Of a stretch of 30,723 bases of DNA, positions 18,666-27,881 are shown one piece after another. Made by a program: the position numbers and the translations under genes. Where the stretch lies: the NCBI GenBank assembly GCA_004431415.1, contig QPMI01000497.1, forward strand, positions 1 to 30,723, read 5' to 3'. Numbering within the stretch: position 1 is the stretch's first letter; each line of letters begins with the position of its first letter. The DNA is from Cyanophora paradoxa. Lineage: Eukaryota; Glaucocystophyceae; Cyanophorales; Cyanophoraceae. Under the pieces are notes generated by a model. The model was not told the origin of the DNA, made no database searches, and saw nothing but the letters and a program-made list of their open reading frames with translations.

Positions 18666-19064
18666 TCAAAACGGGAATCTATCATGTTTATGTCTCTCAG
18701 TCTTCTCAAATGTTAAGAAATTCATTGTTTTATCGATCTCATCTGCAACTGATTGTGTTTTATGCTGAGCTTCTTTACCACAACTGAATATATCAATTGC
18801 TAACATGCCTTCATTGGAATAACAATGAGCTGTGCAATGGCTTTCATCTAACAGCATAACCAATGCAAATCCAGGAGGTGATAGTTTCCCATCAAATATC
18901 TCACAGTGTTTATGAACAATTCTTATGCCTTGTCTTAATATAGCTTGTTCAAGGGTTCCCATAATCCAATTACCTAGGAAGCTAACATGCTCATGTCCTG
19001 TTGCAATAGCTGATTTAGCCTTGTAATCAAGCATAACATGAAAGCCTCTGTATTGAGTCTCCAT
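18666..19064 (-). CDS. speH: S-adenosylmethionine decarboxylase, prokaryotic type
   Basis: Makes decarboxylated AdoMet, the aminopropyl donor for spermidine and spermine. It is an intact 132-residue proenzyme, the normal size for the short bacterial/archaeal/viral class, unlike the long eukaryotic form. The self-cleavage site is E74-S75 in LLDESHCTAHC; S75 would become the pyruvoyl group. H80 lies 5 residues after that Ser, and C95 (DIFSCG) lies 20 residues after it. These match the spacing of the processing His and the catalytic Cys (S63, H68, C83) in the bacterial enzyme. The N-terminal GFHVMLDY and SPPGFALVML strands also fit. It is the last gene of the minus-strand block, 23 bp after the zinc-ribbon gene. 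No spermidine synthase is in the window, so host enzymes or genes beyond the edges would use its product. Confidence 0.9.
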   Translation of the reverse strand: METQYRGFHVMLDYKAKSAIATGHEHVSFLGNWIMGTLEQAILRQGIRIVHKHCEIFDGKLSPPGFALVMLLDESHCTAHCYSNEGMLAIDIFSCGKEAQHKTQSVADEIDKTMNFLTFEKTERHKHDRFPF

Positions 19065-19087
19065 TAAGAATACCTTAGAAAAATTAA

Positions 19088-19360
19088 CTAGTCAAACCTA
19101 ATGCAAATATCCCTATACTCTACTCTGATTGATGAAGTAGCTCTTTTCCTGTGTGCTTGACTCTTTCTTTTGTTACAGTCCCTACACCCTGATCCCTTCA
19201 CATGATTAAAGGGATAGGTAAGGATCACTTTATTACACTGCAAACATCTCACAGATACTTTCTCTTGAGCTTTGATGTAATGTGTCTCACTGTAATCGAA
19301 TTTATCTTTACCATGGACTGTCATAGCAGCATCAATAAACTTTTTTGTTTTACTATCCAT
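19088..19360 (-). CDS. DUF723-like treble-clef/zinc-ribbon protein
   Basis: An intact 90-residue protein. The N-terminal half has the HGKDKFDYSETHYIKAQEKV pattern (His-Gly, Tyr-Asp-Tyr-Ser, then 'Y..s..kv') found in small nuclease-like DUF723 repeats of giant viruses and phages. Two Cys pairs, CLQC (39-42) and CRDC (about 59-62), probably bind one zinc. A basic tail (KRKSQAHRKRA) follows. Such domains are often associated with restriction- or homing-type DNA cleavage, but no catalytic residue can be assigned here. A TATATA box sits just upstream of the ATG. Confidence 0.65.
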   Translation of the reverse strand: MDSKTKKFIDAAMTVHGKDKFDYSETHYIKAQEKVSVRCLQCNKVILTYPFNHVKGSGCRDCNKRKSQAHRKRATSSIRVEYRDICIRFD

Positions 19361-19376
19361 ACTCTATATATAACCA
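19361..19376 (-). promoter_or_regulatory. TATA-like box for the zinc-ribbon gene
   Basis: On the minus strand, GGTTATATATAGAG lies 3-12 bp upstream of the ATG at 19360, inside a 22-bp intergenic gap. Confidence 0.4.
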
Positions 19377-19382
19377 ATATTC

Positions 19383-20216
19383 TTATGGAGCAGTATCCTG
19401 CCCGAAAATGGGGAAATATCGATTTGTCCCATAATACTCAGCATAGGTATTCTGCCTTGCAATAAAATCGGTTCTCTCAGCATATAATACACACTTGTAG
19501 ATACCAAACTTGGTGGCTCTAACCAGAAACTGATAGTCTTCCAAACCGAAATTGACTCCATGATAAGCAATACCAAAATTATCATATGGGGTGATCACAA
19601 CTGCAAAATTAGGAGTTCCACCCTCTACTTGACAAAGAGCATAAACATCTGGTGGGATATCCACAACCACCTTGTAGTGGTCACCAATCTCAACAAGGGA
19701 GTCTACTACTGCTGTTTGTTCATTTACAACAATGGGGAATATCTTTATAATGTATGGGGCATTCATGCTGGGGACATAGGTTCGAATTCTTGTATTGGGA
19801 TCAATGGGATTGGGTTGATCATTCACAAATAAAGGCGCTCCAACAGCCCCACCAACCCTAAGACCATCACCAATATAAGCTCCCCCCGATTTGCAGTTAA
19901 TAGCTCCCGACCTAGATTCAAAAGAATAAGTAGACAGAGGATCTCCATAGCTATCTGGGTCTCCATAATGAGCAGAAAAGTTTGCATTTGTGACAAGTAG
20001 CTTAGTTGTCTTAACTATTCCATTATTTTTATCACACCTGAGTTCCTGTAATCTCAGTTTGTGGGTGGAACCAAAGGTGTTCATTGTAGGTTGGACCTCT
20101 GTTGATTGGAGACCTTCCACATCATCAAAGGTAGCATGCTGCAGAACATGGTTTGCTGGGGCAGCTAATGATAGCTGAGGTGTAATAATTCGTTCAAGTG
20201 GGGGTTGCTCAGCCAT
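19383..20216 (-). CDS. Fibre-like protein A (paralogue family)
   Basis: An intact 277-residue protein. The N-terminal 125 residues carry the module shared by four genes here: a VEGLQSTE-type lead, LRLQELRCDKNNGIVKTTKL, LLVTNANF and CKSGGAYIGDGL. In phage tail-fibre terms this looks like a shaft or chaperone-independent trimer region. The C-terminal 140 residues are beta-rich (YKVVVDIPPDVYALC, YDNFGIAYHGVNFGLEDY) and unlike the C1q heads of proteins C and D. A virion surface fibre or adhesin is the likely role, by family resemblance to its neighbours. It is separated by 22-23 bp from its neighbours on both sides. Confidence 0.7.
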   Translation of the reverse strand: MAEQPPLERIITPQLSLAAPANHVLQHATFDDVEGLQSTEVQPTMNTFGSTHKLRLQELRCDKNNGIVKTTKLLVTNANFSAHYGDPDSYGDPLSTYSFESRSGAINCKSGGAYIGDGLRVGGAVGAPLFVNDQPNPIDPNTRIRTYVPSMNAPYIIKIFPIVVNEQTAVVDSLVEIGDHYKVVVDIPPDVYALCQVEGGTPNFAVVITPYDNFGIAYHGVNFGLEDYQFLVRATKFGIYKCVLYAERTDFIARQNTYAEYYGTNRYFPIFGQDTAP

Positions 20217-20239
20217 TTTACATTAAAGGGATATATCTT

Positions 20240-21083
20240 TTATGGGGTTGGGTCATCAATTACATCTGGCTCTTGGTAAAACCCTGTAACTGAAAGAGTA
20301 TCAGGAGTTACACCTCTAAGAGCTGATACAGCGGCTATATCTGTTCTCAAACCGATAAGAGTTATAGTATATAACCCAATATCAGTAACAAACAAGTCAA
20401 AGGTGAAATTATTATTATAAACACAGTAGCCATAACCGAAATGATTATATCCCTGAACATTGAAATAGTATCTATGACCTACTTGATTGTTGTTGGCTCT
20501 ACAAAGGGAAAGCATTGCAGATGGAATCGCAAGACCTCTCAGTACTCTTTTGGTTCCTTCAATTAATTCCGAGTTTTCAAGAGTAACAGTATATCCAATG
20601 TAAAATTGAATTAATGGCTGCTGTGCAACAGGAGTATATAATCGAATTCGTTGGGGTCTTCTACATTTTGCTCTAGAGTATCTGGGACATCATTATACGA
20701 AATTGAGGATGAAAGCTGACCTGAAATTCGACAGCCACCCCAATAAATGCTCCTCCTGATCTCACAGTAACAGCAGCAGAATTCTTATCGAAATCAAGGG
20801 CTTTCAGATCAACACTGTAAGCATCAGGACCTCCATTGGTAGGCTGGAAAAAGTTAGCATTTGTGACAAGAAGTCGAGTTGTTTTAACCACACCAGAATT
20901 CTTATCAGCTCTCAGCTCTTTAACTCGAATAATCGAATTTTTATCAAAGGAGTTGCCATTGGAATTGGGTCTCTCTGTGGATTCTAAACCACGAACCTCA
21001 TCATTTACTTCATGCTGGCGAAAATGCATTGCAGGGGATCCAAGGGAATATATAGGCAGTTGAACTCGATTATATTCACCCAT
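20240..21083 (-). pseudogene. Fibre-like protein B, frameshifted
   Basis: The start at 21083 (MGEYNRVQLP) is preferred to an upstream Met at 21122 because it matches the MAEQ start of protein A and clears the neighbouring gene. The shared module is visible (EVRGLESTE, VKELRADKNSGVVKTTRLL, VRSGGAFIG). A frame change near 20735 leads into a different frame, which resumes about 20665 (RLYTPVAQQPLIQFYIGYTV) and ends at 20240. The C-terminal domain is beta-rich with many Tyr, Asn and Phe (YYFNVQGYNHFGYGY), distinct from A. Total about 280 codons. One or two indels disable it as read. Confidence 0.65.
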
Positions 21084-21118
21084 TGCTTCTTTTACTAAGA
21101 AGGAAAGAAAAATAATGT

Positions 21119-21385
21119 TCATTGTTCTTCTGTGACATAATTATATTCGATACCTTTCTTTACAGTTCCCCTTTGGAATGCCTGTAAAACGATGGCTTCC
21201 TTTGAGGTTGGTATTTGAATTCCTGATGCAATGCAAGACTGGATCTCTTTCTGAACAATATCATCAATTGCAATTCTTGCCCTGTTATGAACCACATTAT
21301 CAATCCAATCCTGAACAGAAGCTGCACAGAATTCCATTCCCAGCTTCTCAGTATCTGAGAGAACTACTTGGTAGATATTCGACAT
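21119..21385 (-). CDS. Small phage-like hypothetical protein
   Basis: An intact 88-residue protein starting MSNIYQVVLSDTEKLGMEF. An upstream Met (21418) would overlap the preceding gene, and a CTTTATAAAG box lies just before the Met at 21385, so this start is preferred. The sequence is mainly helical (VQDWIDNVVHNRARIAIDDIVQ) and ends acidic. I do not recognise a family with confidence. Small helical proteins of this kind occur next to tail-fibre genes in phages. Its position between fibres B and C suggests a structural or assembly role, as inference. Confidence 0.6.
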   Translation of the reverse strand: MSNIYQVVLSDTEKLGMEFCAASVQDWIDNVVHNRARIAIDDIVQKEIQSCIASGIQIPTSKEAIVLQAFQRGTVKKGIEYNYVTEEQ

Positions 21386-21390
21386 TCCTA

Positions 21391-21400
21391 CTTTATAAAG
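21391..21400 (-). promoter_or_regulatory. TATA-like box CTTTATAAAG
   Basis: A perfect palindromic CTTTATAAAG, 6 bp upstream of the ATG at 21385, within a 33-bp gap. Confidence 0.45.
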
Positions 21401-21418
21401 AGAAAATTTATGTGACAC

Positions 21419-22427
21419 TCAAAAGTTCACCTGTGAATGTTGTTCGATTTGTGTAGCTACCCCATTATTTGTTACAAGTGTTATATACTCACCCATAGCA
21501 ATGTTAAGAATTACACTAATGTAAAGCGGTTTATTCGTAAGAGTTGAGTCATTTTGTGTTATGATACTTTGACCCCCTGGGTCTTGGTCATTTACTTTTA
21601 AAGAGAGACTTATTGGACTACTTGAAGTTGAATGGGTATATGCTGTAAATCTGTAATGACCTGCAACAGGAGCAGTGAACCTTCCATTACTGACATTGAA
21701 TGCCCCCTATTATTCACAAACACTACTCCCCAATTGATAAGAGCAGTTTCACTGGTAGCAACATGAGGATAATTAAGTTGAACAGAAAATCGAGGCTGAT
21801 AGTCATATTTTAAATAACAATTTGTGTTGATTGTCAAGCGATTGGCTTCCAGAGTAGCCATAATATCACTGTTGCGTTTCAAAACAAGATTCACATTTGC
21901 TCCTGTATCGATTTCAGGTGTGACCACCTTGGAAGTTGCTGTTATTATCGATTGTGTTGTTTCTGGAATACTTATGCCTCCATTGGCTGTTACTGAACCT
22001 GTAAATGTGCTTGTTCCTGTAATGTTTACTTGATTGGCTGTTAGAGTTCCATCAATCCTTGCCCCATCTCCAATATATGCCCCTCCACTTCTAACTGAAA
22101 GAGCAGCATTATTAATTGTATTATCAAAAGTAACTATTTTGGGTGTGGTGAACCCTCCCACATTGTCATAAATTGCTGTATCTGAAACAATTTGACCTGA
22201 TTGGACTTGGTTCTTGTTAGATACAATGAGTCCTGTGGTTCTTATTTTTCCCCCATTGCGATCACATCGAATTTCTTTGCATCTAATCACAGAATTTTGT
22301 GAAAACGAATCAGCCCCTGTTGTTTCTGTGCAAATAAACCCAGGTGTTGCATCTGTTACTGTATGGTTCAGTTGATGTATTTTTGGGCGGCATAACAGAA
22401 AACAGGAACTGCTATTTGTGTGGACAT
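21419..22427 (-). pseudogene. Fibre protein C with C1q-like head, frameshifted
   Basis: The ATG at 22427 (MSTQIAVPVF) is followed by a frame change near 22385; the long frame then runs to about 21710, where a second change restores the C-terminal head up to the stop at 21419. The shared module is very close to that of protein D (EIRCDRNGGKIRTTGLIVSN, DNVGGFTTPKIVTFDNTINN, SGGAYIGDGA), followed by a Thr/Asn-rich shaft with TANQVNITGTSTFTG. The head begins with RFTAPVAGHYRF, a hallmark of C1q/TNF-like jelly rolls, which are trimeric receptor-binding domains. About 335 codons. Two indels break it as read; a TATAATATAAAG box lies upstream. Confidence 0.75.
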
Positions 22428-22449
22428 TCTTTATATTATACAGATAATA

Positions 22450-23520
22450 TTATGTAGCAGTAACAAGATAACAAGAAAAATAGTATCTGATATCAAATTG
22501 AAGACTGGCTCCAGAAGAATTGCGTATATCAAAGGAGTCACCTTCAATAACAGAAAGTAAAATTTCATATGAAATTGGAGTTACAAATGTATTAGAAATC
22601 CCTGCGGACGGCATTGAAACCCTTGTTTGGATGGTTGTAGGATTTCCATTTAAATAAATGCTGGTAGCAATATGAGTATAAGAGGTTGTGCCAGCTCTCA
22701 TACATGCAAAGAACACCCTATATACTCCGGAAACAGGAGCTGTAAATTTTGTGGATGAAAAGTTTCCTTCATTGTTTACAAGATAAGCTCCATTTATAAA
22801 GTTAAAGGGTGTTCCAGCTGTAAGTATTATGGACCCTGTCAAACCAGGAGCTTGTCTTGATATATTCATTCTTGGACAATAGGATCGTTTCAGACCACTA
22901 TTTTCCGGGATTGTGATTGCTTTCAGATCTGTTATTGTCTTTTCGAGAGTGAAAATGGTATTTCCGTTTCGTTTATAATTCACATTTGCATCTGTCCCAT
23001 TATCCATCTCAGGTGCATTAACTCTTGTTGTAGCTTTTCGAGTTTCAACACTAACATTTCCCAAGAGTCCACCATTGAAGGTCATCAATCCTGTAAATGA
23101 ACTTGTCCCATTCACATTTAATTGATTCGCTGTTACAGTCCCTGCAACATTTGCCCCATCTCCAATGTATGCTCCTCCACTCTTGACAACAAGAGCCGAA
23201 TTATTTATTGTGTTATCGAAAGTTACTATCTTTGCTGTGGTGAATCCACCCACATTATCATACACTGCTGAATCTGGGACTACTTGACCTGCTTGAACTT
23301 GATTTTTATTCGAGATAATAATTCCTGTGGTTCTTATCTTGCCTCCATTTCGATCACATCGAATTTCTTTGACTCTGAGTATATTATTCTCTGTGAAAGA
23401 GGTATTACTTGAAGTTTCAGTGCAAATATACCCAGGTGTTGAATCAACTACTCCATGAGAGGTGCTATGAAGTGATTTGGCTGCAAGTTCATAGTTTGGG
23501 ATTTCTAATAGAGAGGTCAT
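22450..23520 (-). CDS. Fibre protein D with C1q-like head
   Basis: An intact protein of 356 residues when started at 23520 (MTSLLEIPNYELAA); a Met 12 codons further up would overlap the giant fibre gene. Order of parts: short lead, shared module (VKEIRCDRNGGKIRTTGIII, TAKIVTFDNTINN, VKSGGAYIGDGA), a repetitive shaft (TANQLNVNGTSSFTGLMTFN), then a C-terminal C1q/TNF-like jelly roll starting STKFTAPVSGVYRVFFACM and ending YFSCYLVTAT. Such trimers bind proteins or glycans. Its first half is highly similar to protein C, indicating recent duplication, while heads differ more. Likely a virion adhesin. A TTATAAAG box touches the start codon. Confidence 0.8.
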   Translation of the reverse strand: MTSLLEIPNYELAAKSLHSTSHGVVDSTPGYICTETSSNTSFTENNILRVKEIRCDRNGGKIRTTGIIISNKNQVQAGQVVPDSAVYDNVGGFTTAKIVTFDNTINNSALVVKSGGAYIGDGANVAGTVTANQLNVNGTSSFTGLMTFNGGLLGNVSVETRKATTRVNAPEMDNGTDANVNYKRNGNTIFTLEKTITDLKAITIPENSGLKRSYCPRMNISRQAPGLTGSIILTAGTPFNFINGAYLVNNEGNFSSTKFTAPVSGVYRVFFACMRAGTTSYTHIATSIYLNGNPTTIQTRVSMPSAGISNTFVTPISYEILLSVIEGDSFDIRNSSGASLQFDIRYYFSCYLVTAT

Positions 23521-23530
23521 CTTTATAATT
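23521..23530 (-). promoter_or_regulatory. TATA-like box before fibre D
   Basis: On the minus strand AATTATAAAG lies directly before the ATG at 23520, in the 19-bp gap after the giant fibre stop. Confidence 0.35.
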
Positions 23531-24149
23531 ACGAAATAGTTAAATTGCGACAGCAATGTAATGGATCGTTACAGTTTTGGATGAATTATTCATTGCATAT
23601 GGATCAGTGAAAAGTTCACAAGTGAAATAATCACTGTAAACATTCAACAAATTCACAGTAAAAACGACGGGAGTTACTTGATAATTTGGTTCTTGTCCTT
23701 CATGCCTGACTGTTGCTGTCACAACAGGAGGAGAAGCAAAGGCATTGGTAAAATAGATAGTTAGATTGAACACATATAAATTATTGTAATTCAAAACAGG
23801 AGTAGTGTAAACATACTTTCCTGCTTGAATTTTCCCATTGAAATATGCATTGAGTTGACTGGAAAGATCTGCTTCTGTGATACATCTACTAATAGTCTGA
23901 TTATTGGAAGGGTTCATAGCATAGAAATTTCTTGCATAAGCATTTCCACGAACAAGTAAGGTTTTATCAAAGTAATTTTGCGAATTGTGGAAGAACCATG
24001 TTTCTTCAAACATAGGTCCTGCTGGTTCTACAATCTGACCTGATCCTACATACATTGTGTTGTTGGCTCTAATTGTGGTTGCTGTGAAGGGATCAAGAGT
24101 TGGTCTATTGGTAAGATCATTGTAGTTGCCTGAGAAAATTGCAGGTTTG

Positions 24150-24425
24150 TTATAGATATCTGTATTCCAATCATGAGTGTGTGCAAAATCTGTAATCTCT
24201 GCCTTTGTGTGATTGTGAGCAAAATCTGTAATCTCTGCCTTTGTATGGGTGTGACCAACATATGCAACATTTCCGAGATCTAATATCTCTGATTTAACAT
24301 GAGTGTGAGCGAAATTCGTAATATCTGCTCGGGTGTGATAGTGTGCAAAATCTGTAATTTGGGACTTGGTGTGGGTGTGTGCGAAATCTGTGATTTCTGC
24401 CTTTGTGTGGGTGTGTGATCTATTA
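24150..24425 (-). repeat. Tandem 14-residue HxH repeats in the giant fibre
   Basis: About seven units of (H)THTKAEITDFAH type, about 42 bp each, some nearly identical at DNA level (GCAAAATCTGTAATCTCTGC recurs). It predicts a metal-bound trimeric needle. Confidence 0.75.
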
Positions 24426-25357
24426 TTAAGATCAAGGAAGCTTCCCGAAAATGCAACAGGATGCAGATTTGCAGCAGTAGGTTTATTAATGAGATCATTA
24501 TAATCTCCTGTAAATGAAATGGTTTTCAGTTCACCCCTTCCTACATAATCAGAAGGTAGATCAATCTTGATGGGCATGATAGCTGGATCATCTGGAATCT
24601 CATACTCACCTCCTGGGTGAACCACAGGGAAGGTTTGATTGCTTTCAGTGTGGACAAAGAAATTGCATGCTGTTACTGTTCCATCAATAATCCCACCTGT
24701 GAGAGGGAGGTAATTTCCTGTGACTCCTATACCTGCAATGATTGTATTAAGTTCTGTTTCATCTATGTAGTTTTGGGCTTGCAGGTAATCCTCTGTGACC
24801 ACTCTTGATATGGTCTCATTGTGAATATTCTTTGCTGCTGCCCTTTGATTAATTTCTAAAACTCCCTCACCCACTCCACCATTATAATTCGTTTTTATCC
24901 ATGCCATCTCACATCTCTTATAGTCATCTCGATTTCCTATGAGAGCATCAGGTAACAGTCTCTCCCTGCTGAATATTAATTTTGGTCTTGAACCATCCAA
25001 ATCACTCACATCAGTAACATTAATTTGGATTGCTGCATCTTTGTCATCATAGTTGACTGGATCAGATGGGAGTGGTGGTAATCCTGCTGTCATTGGGATG
25101 TCATCAGCATAGTAACTTGTCAAATAAATACCTGGTTTGGTGTCCAATGCTCCAAAGTTTCCACCTGCTGCAATCATCTGCATTCTTGTAGGGGGTCTGA
25201 TGTATAATTCACCCTCCATAGTAGTCCCTGCATCAATGCCTTTTCGATTTACATAATAGTCATTGAGTTGCAGCCTTTCAGGTATGGCATTGCTCTGGTA
25301 AAGACTCACACCATGTGAGAAATCTGTTAACAGATTGCCTGCAGATGCAAATTTGGG

Positions 25358-25582
25358 TTGCTGGTCAATTTCACCCCAAGGGTGTCTGTGATTACAGTTG
25401 GTGATCTGGGTATAATCATGAGTGTGAGTATCAGGAGGGAAGGTGATAGGTTTGTCCACAATATTTGACCAGGCATGTGTGTGATCATCTGGGGGAAAAG
25501 TCAATGGTTTGTCCACAATATTTGACCAAGCATGTGTGTGATCAAAGTCTATAATTTGGTCTTTGGTGTGAGTATGGCTTCT
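25358..25582 (-). repeat. HxH and WSNIVDKP repeats in the giant fibre
   Basis: Units of the form DHTHAWSNIVDKP(L/I)TFPPD occur twice almost identically, flanked by diverged copies (HTHTKDQIIDF, NHRHPWGEIDQQP). Confidence 0.7.
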
Positions 25583-26375
25583 GATCCACCCATCCACAAC
25601 ATTTGAAGTTGGATGATGTGGAAGGTTTGCATTAGATGTAACTGTAAGATAATCGACAGTGATATTGCTTGCATAAAGGTTACTTGTGTAAAGGTTACTG
25701 GTAACAGTTAGGTCCCCTGTGATTGTTCCACCAGTTTTGAGAAGATACTTTGATAATTCAAGAGCAAGTTCATTTTTCGTTACATAATTTGCAAGCATAG
25801 CAAGGGTAACTATATTCACAAGGATCACAGCAGTAAGGTAATCCTCTGTGACCACTCTCGAAATATTTTCATTGTGTATGTTTTTGCAGCCATCCTCTGA
25901 TTGGCTTCCAGAACCCCACCATAATCGGTTTTAATCCATGCAAGCTCTGCCCTCCCATAATTATCATTTGCAGTTCCCACTATGGGAATATACGAATATT
26001 TATCTCTGCTGAATACTATCATTGGTCTTGAGCCATCTAAACTGCTTACATCTGCTACATGAACCTGTATAGCAGAGTTGAAATTTTGGTAGGTTGCTGG
26101 GTCTGTTGGGACTCTGAATGTATCTGTGGGAATGTCAGCCTCCATGTAGCTTGACACAAAGATATTTGGTATGGTTGCTCCTGGTTCAGGTGGTGGATTA
26201 TAAGAGCCTGGTAGTGTCCTAATATGAAGTGGTCCTCTCATAGCTGAATTCGCAAGTGTCCCATTCACATGAACATAGTGTTCATTCAAAAAGATTCTTT
26301 CAGGGACATTACAAGTCTGATAAAGAGAAACCCCCAAGTTATCAAGAGGCTCTACCTTTGCGAATTCTGGTTGGT

Positions 26376-26555
26376 CATTGATCTCATCCCAAGTGTGTTC
26401 ATGTTTGCTTGGTGGGAACTCAGTAGGTATCCCATCAATATCACCCCAATCATGCCTGTGATCTTCTGGTGGATACTTCTGAGGTTTGCCTAAGATCTCA
26501 TCCCAATCATGATTGTGATCCTCTGGGGGATACTTTGCAGGTTTATTATTAATTT
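26376..26555 (-). repeat. KYPPEDHxHDW repeats in the giant fibre
   Basis: Three to four units of about 19-20 residues: NKPAKYPPEDHNHDWDEI, KPQKYPPEDHRHDWGDI and EFPPSKHEHTWDEI. Confidence 0.7.
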
Positions 26556-26880
26556 GTTCATAATCAGGAAAGAACTCCCAGATCTCAGGTCGAAATCCAT
26601 CTGGTAATAATTCCTCATGGGGTTCATAAGGTTGCTCATAATCAACAGCTGGTGGATCATGCCCATCTGGCAAATACTCCTCATCAGGTTCATAGTTCTG
26701 CTCATACTCAAACTCTTGGGGATCTAAGCCATCTGGTAGTATCTCCTCCTCATTGGGGTCAAACTGATCATATTCATATTCTTGTGGGTCAAAACCATCT
26801 GGTAAATATTCTTCCTCATCTGGAACGAATTGATATTCATCAAGCTCTAATATATCGACTTCAGGAGGTAAATACTGCTC
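26556..26880 (-). repeat. Acidic EEYLPDGxDPQE repeats in the giant fibre
   Basis: Four to five units of about 22 residues, such as DEEEYLPDGFDPQEYEYDQ and NEEEILPDGLDPQEFEYEQ. Extremely acidic and Tyr-rich, they are probably an extended spacer. At DNA level the units are about 66 bp and diverged. Confidence 0.75.
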
Positions 26881-27838
26881 ATCTATTTGCTTTCTGGGTT
26901 CAATTATAGGTTTATTGCGAACTTGCTCCCAACTAACAATATGCTGCCCAAAGGCTACATCTTCAGTTGCTGTGTATTCTCTTCCAGGCTGTTTCTTTGG
27001 TGTTAAATCGGGAGGTCCATTTGGAAATGGAATAGGGAATGGGACTGTTGGTCCATTGGGACCATAATGCTCAATGATTTCCCTTAGAGTTTTCTCACTT
27101 ACAAGCTTCTCTCCATTTGCATACACATTGCTGCCATGGATATTTCGCCATTGCCTGGTTCGAATTCCAAGGTCTTTCACATTGCTATACAAAGGCAAAA
27201 GGTGCCTATCCATTTCGACTAAATCAGGGTGTAAATGGATTGCTACTGGTTGACTGGGGCTACTGTTGATTGTAATTGATGGCTTTTTTTGATGGACATC
27301 TTTTGGAGTAAAAAACCCAAAAGGCTCATTCCTCGCAAAGTCATATGTAATATCCTTGGGGTAGACATCATTTGTGTAGGAGACCTGATTTGTGTTGGCA
27401 ATGGACCCACTTGCAATACTTGGGGACCTCAGCTTTTGGAGTGCTGCCCTCATTGTAAATTCGCAAAGCTGTGTTCTGTTTGCCCTGCTCATCTTGAACA
27501 TTGAAAATCAATCGACCACTATCGAACCTGGAAGGTATATCTGGGTGAGTGCCACTGGTTTTTAGTTTCCTAGGTCTCCTTCTTGTTGCTTTGATCTCTG
27601 CCACTTGGTTTGCTTTCACATTACCCAAACTAAAGGCTACACTGACATCCTCTTTATCTGGATCGGTTTGATTCACAGATAAAGCATGCTCCCTTGATTG
27701 AGTCTTTGATGAATTATCAGAGCTGTGGTCAATTGAAACTGAACCCTTTACTTTAATATTATCAAAGTTCACATGCTTGGTGCTGCTTGCATTATCATCT
27801 TGAATGGTTTCTAGATTTGGTGGGTAATTGAAGCTCAT

Positions 27839-27881
27839 GGCTTTTACTATATGGATTTATAAAATTCCTGATAAGTAAAAG
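27839..27881. promoter_or_regulatory. Compact divergent promoter region
   Basis: A 43-bp AT-rich gap separates the start of the giant fibre (-) and the patatin gene (+). It contains GGATTTATAAAATTCC, a TATA-like core usable on either strand. Confidence 0.45.

Larger units (their letters stand above)
23540..27838 (-). pseudogene. Giant tail-fibre-like protein with HxH repeats, two frameshifts
   Basis: Three overlapping frames (27838-27368, 27501-25825, 25855-23540) read as one protein of about 1,430 codons with frame changes near 27415 and 25885; sequence similarity is continuous across both. Order: N-terminal region (MSFNYPPNLETIQ); phage-like KDLGIRTRQWRNIHGSNVY segment; acidic Glu/Pro/Tyr repeats (26556-26880); HxH/WDEI repeats (26376-26555); a 190-residue unit (GVSLYQ...DGSRP...AWIKT); a second HxH set; a second copy of the 190-residue unit; a third HxH set (SHTHTKAEITDFAHTH); and a C-terminal beta head. 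HxH and GDYNDLINKPT motifs are classic for T4-like tail fibres, where paired His bind iron in a trimeric needle. An attachment fibre is the likely role. Confidence 0.75.

Noticed and set aside
26652-26909. His/Leu-rich plus-strand frame opposite the giant fibre
   Set aside because: Antisense shadow of the acidic repeats; the repetition comes from the coding strand.
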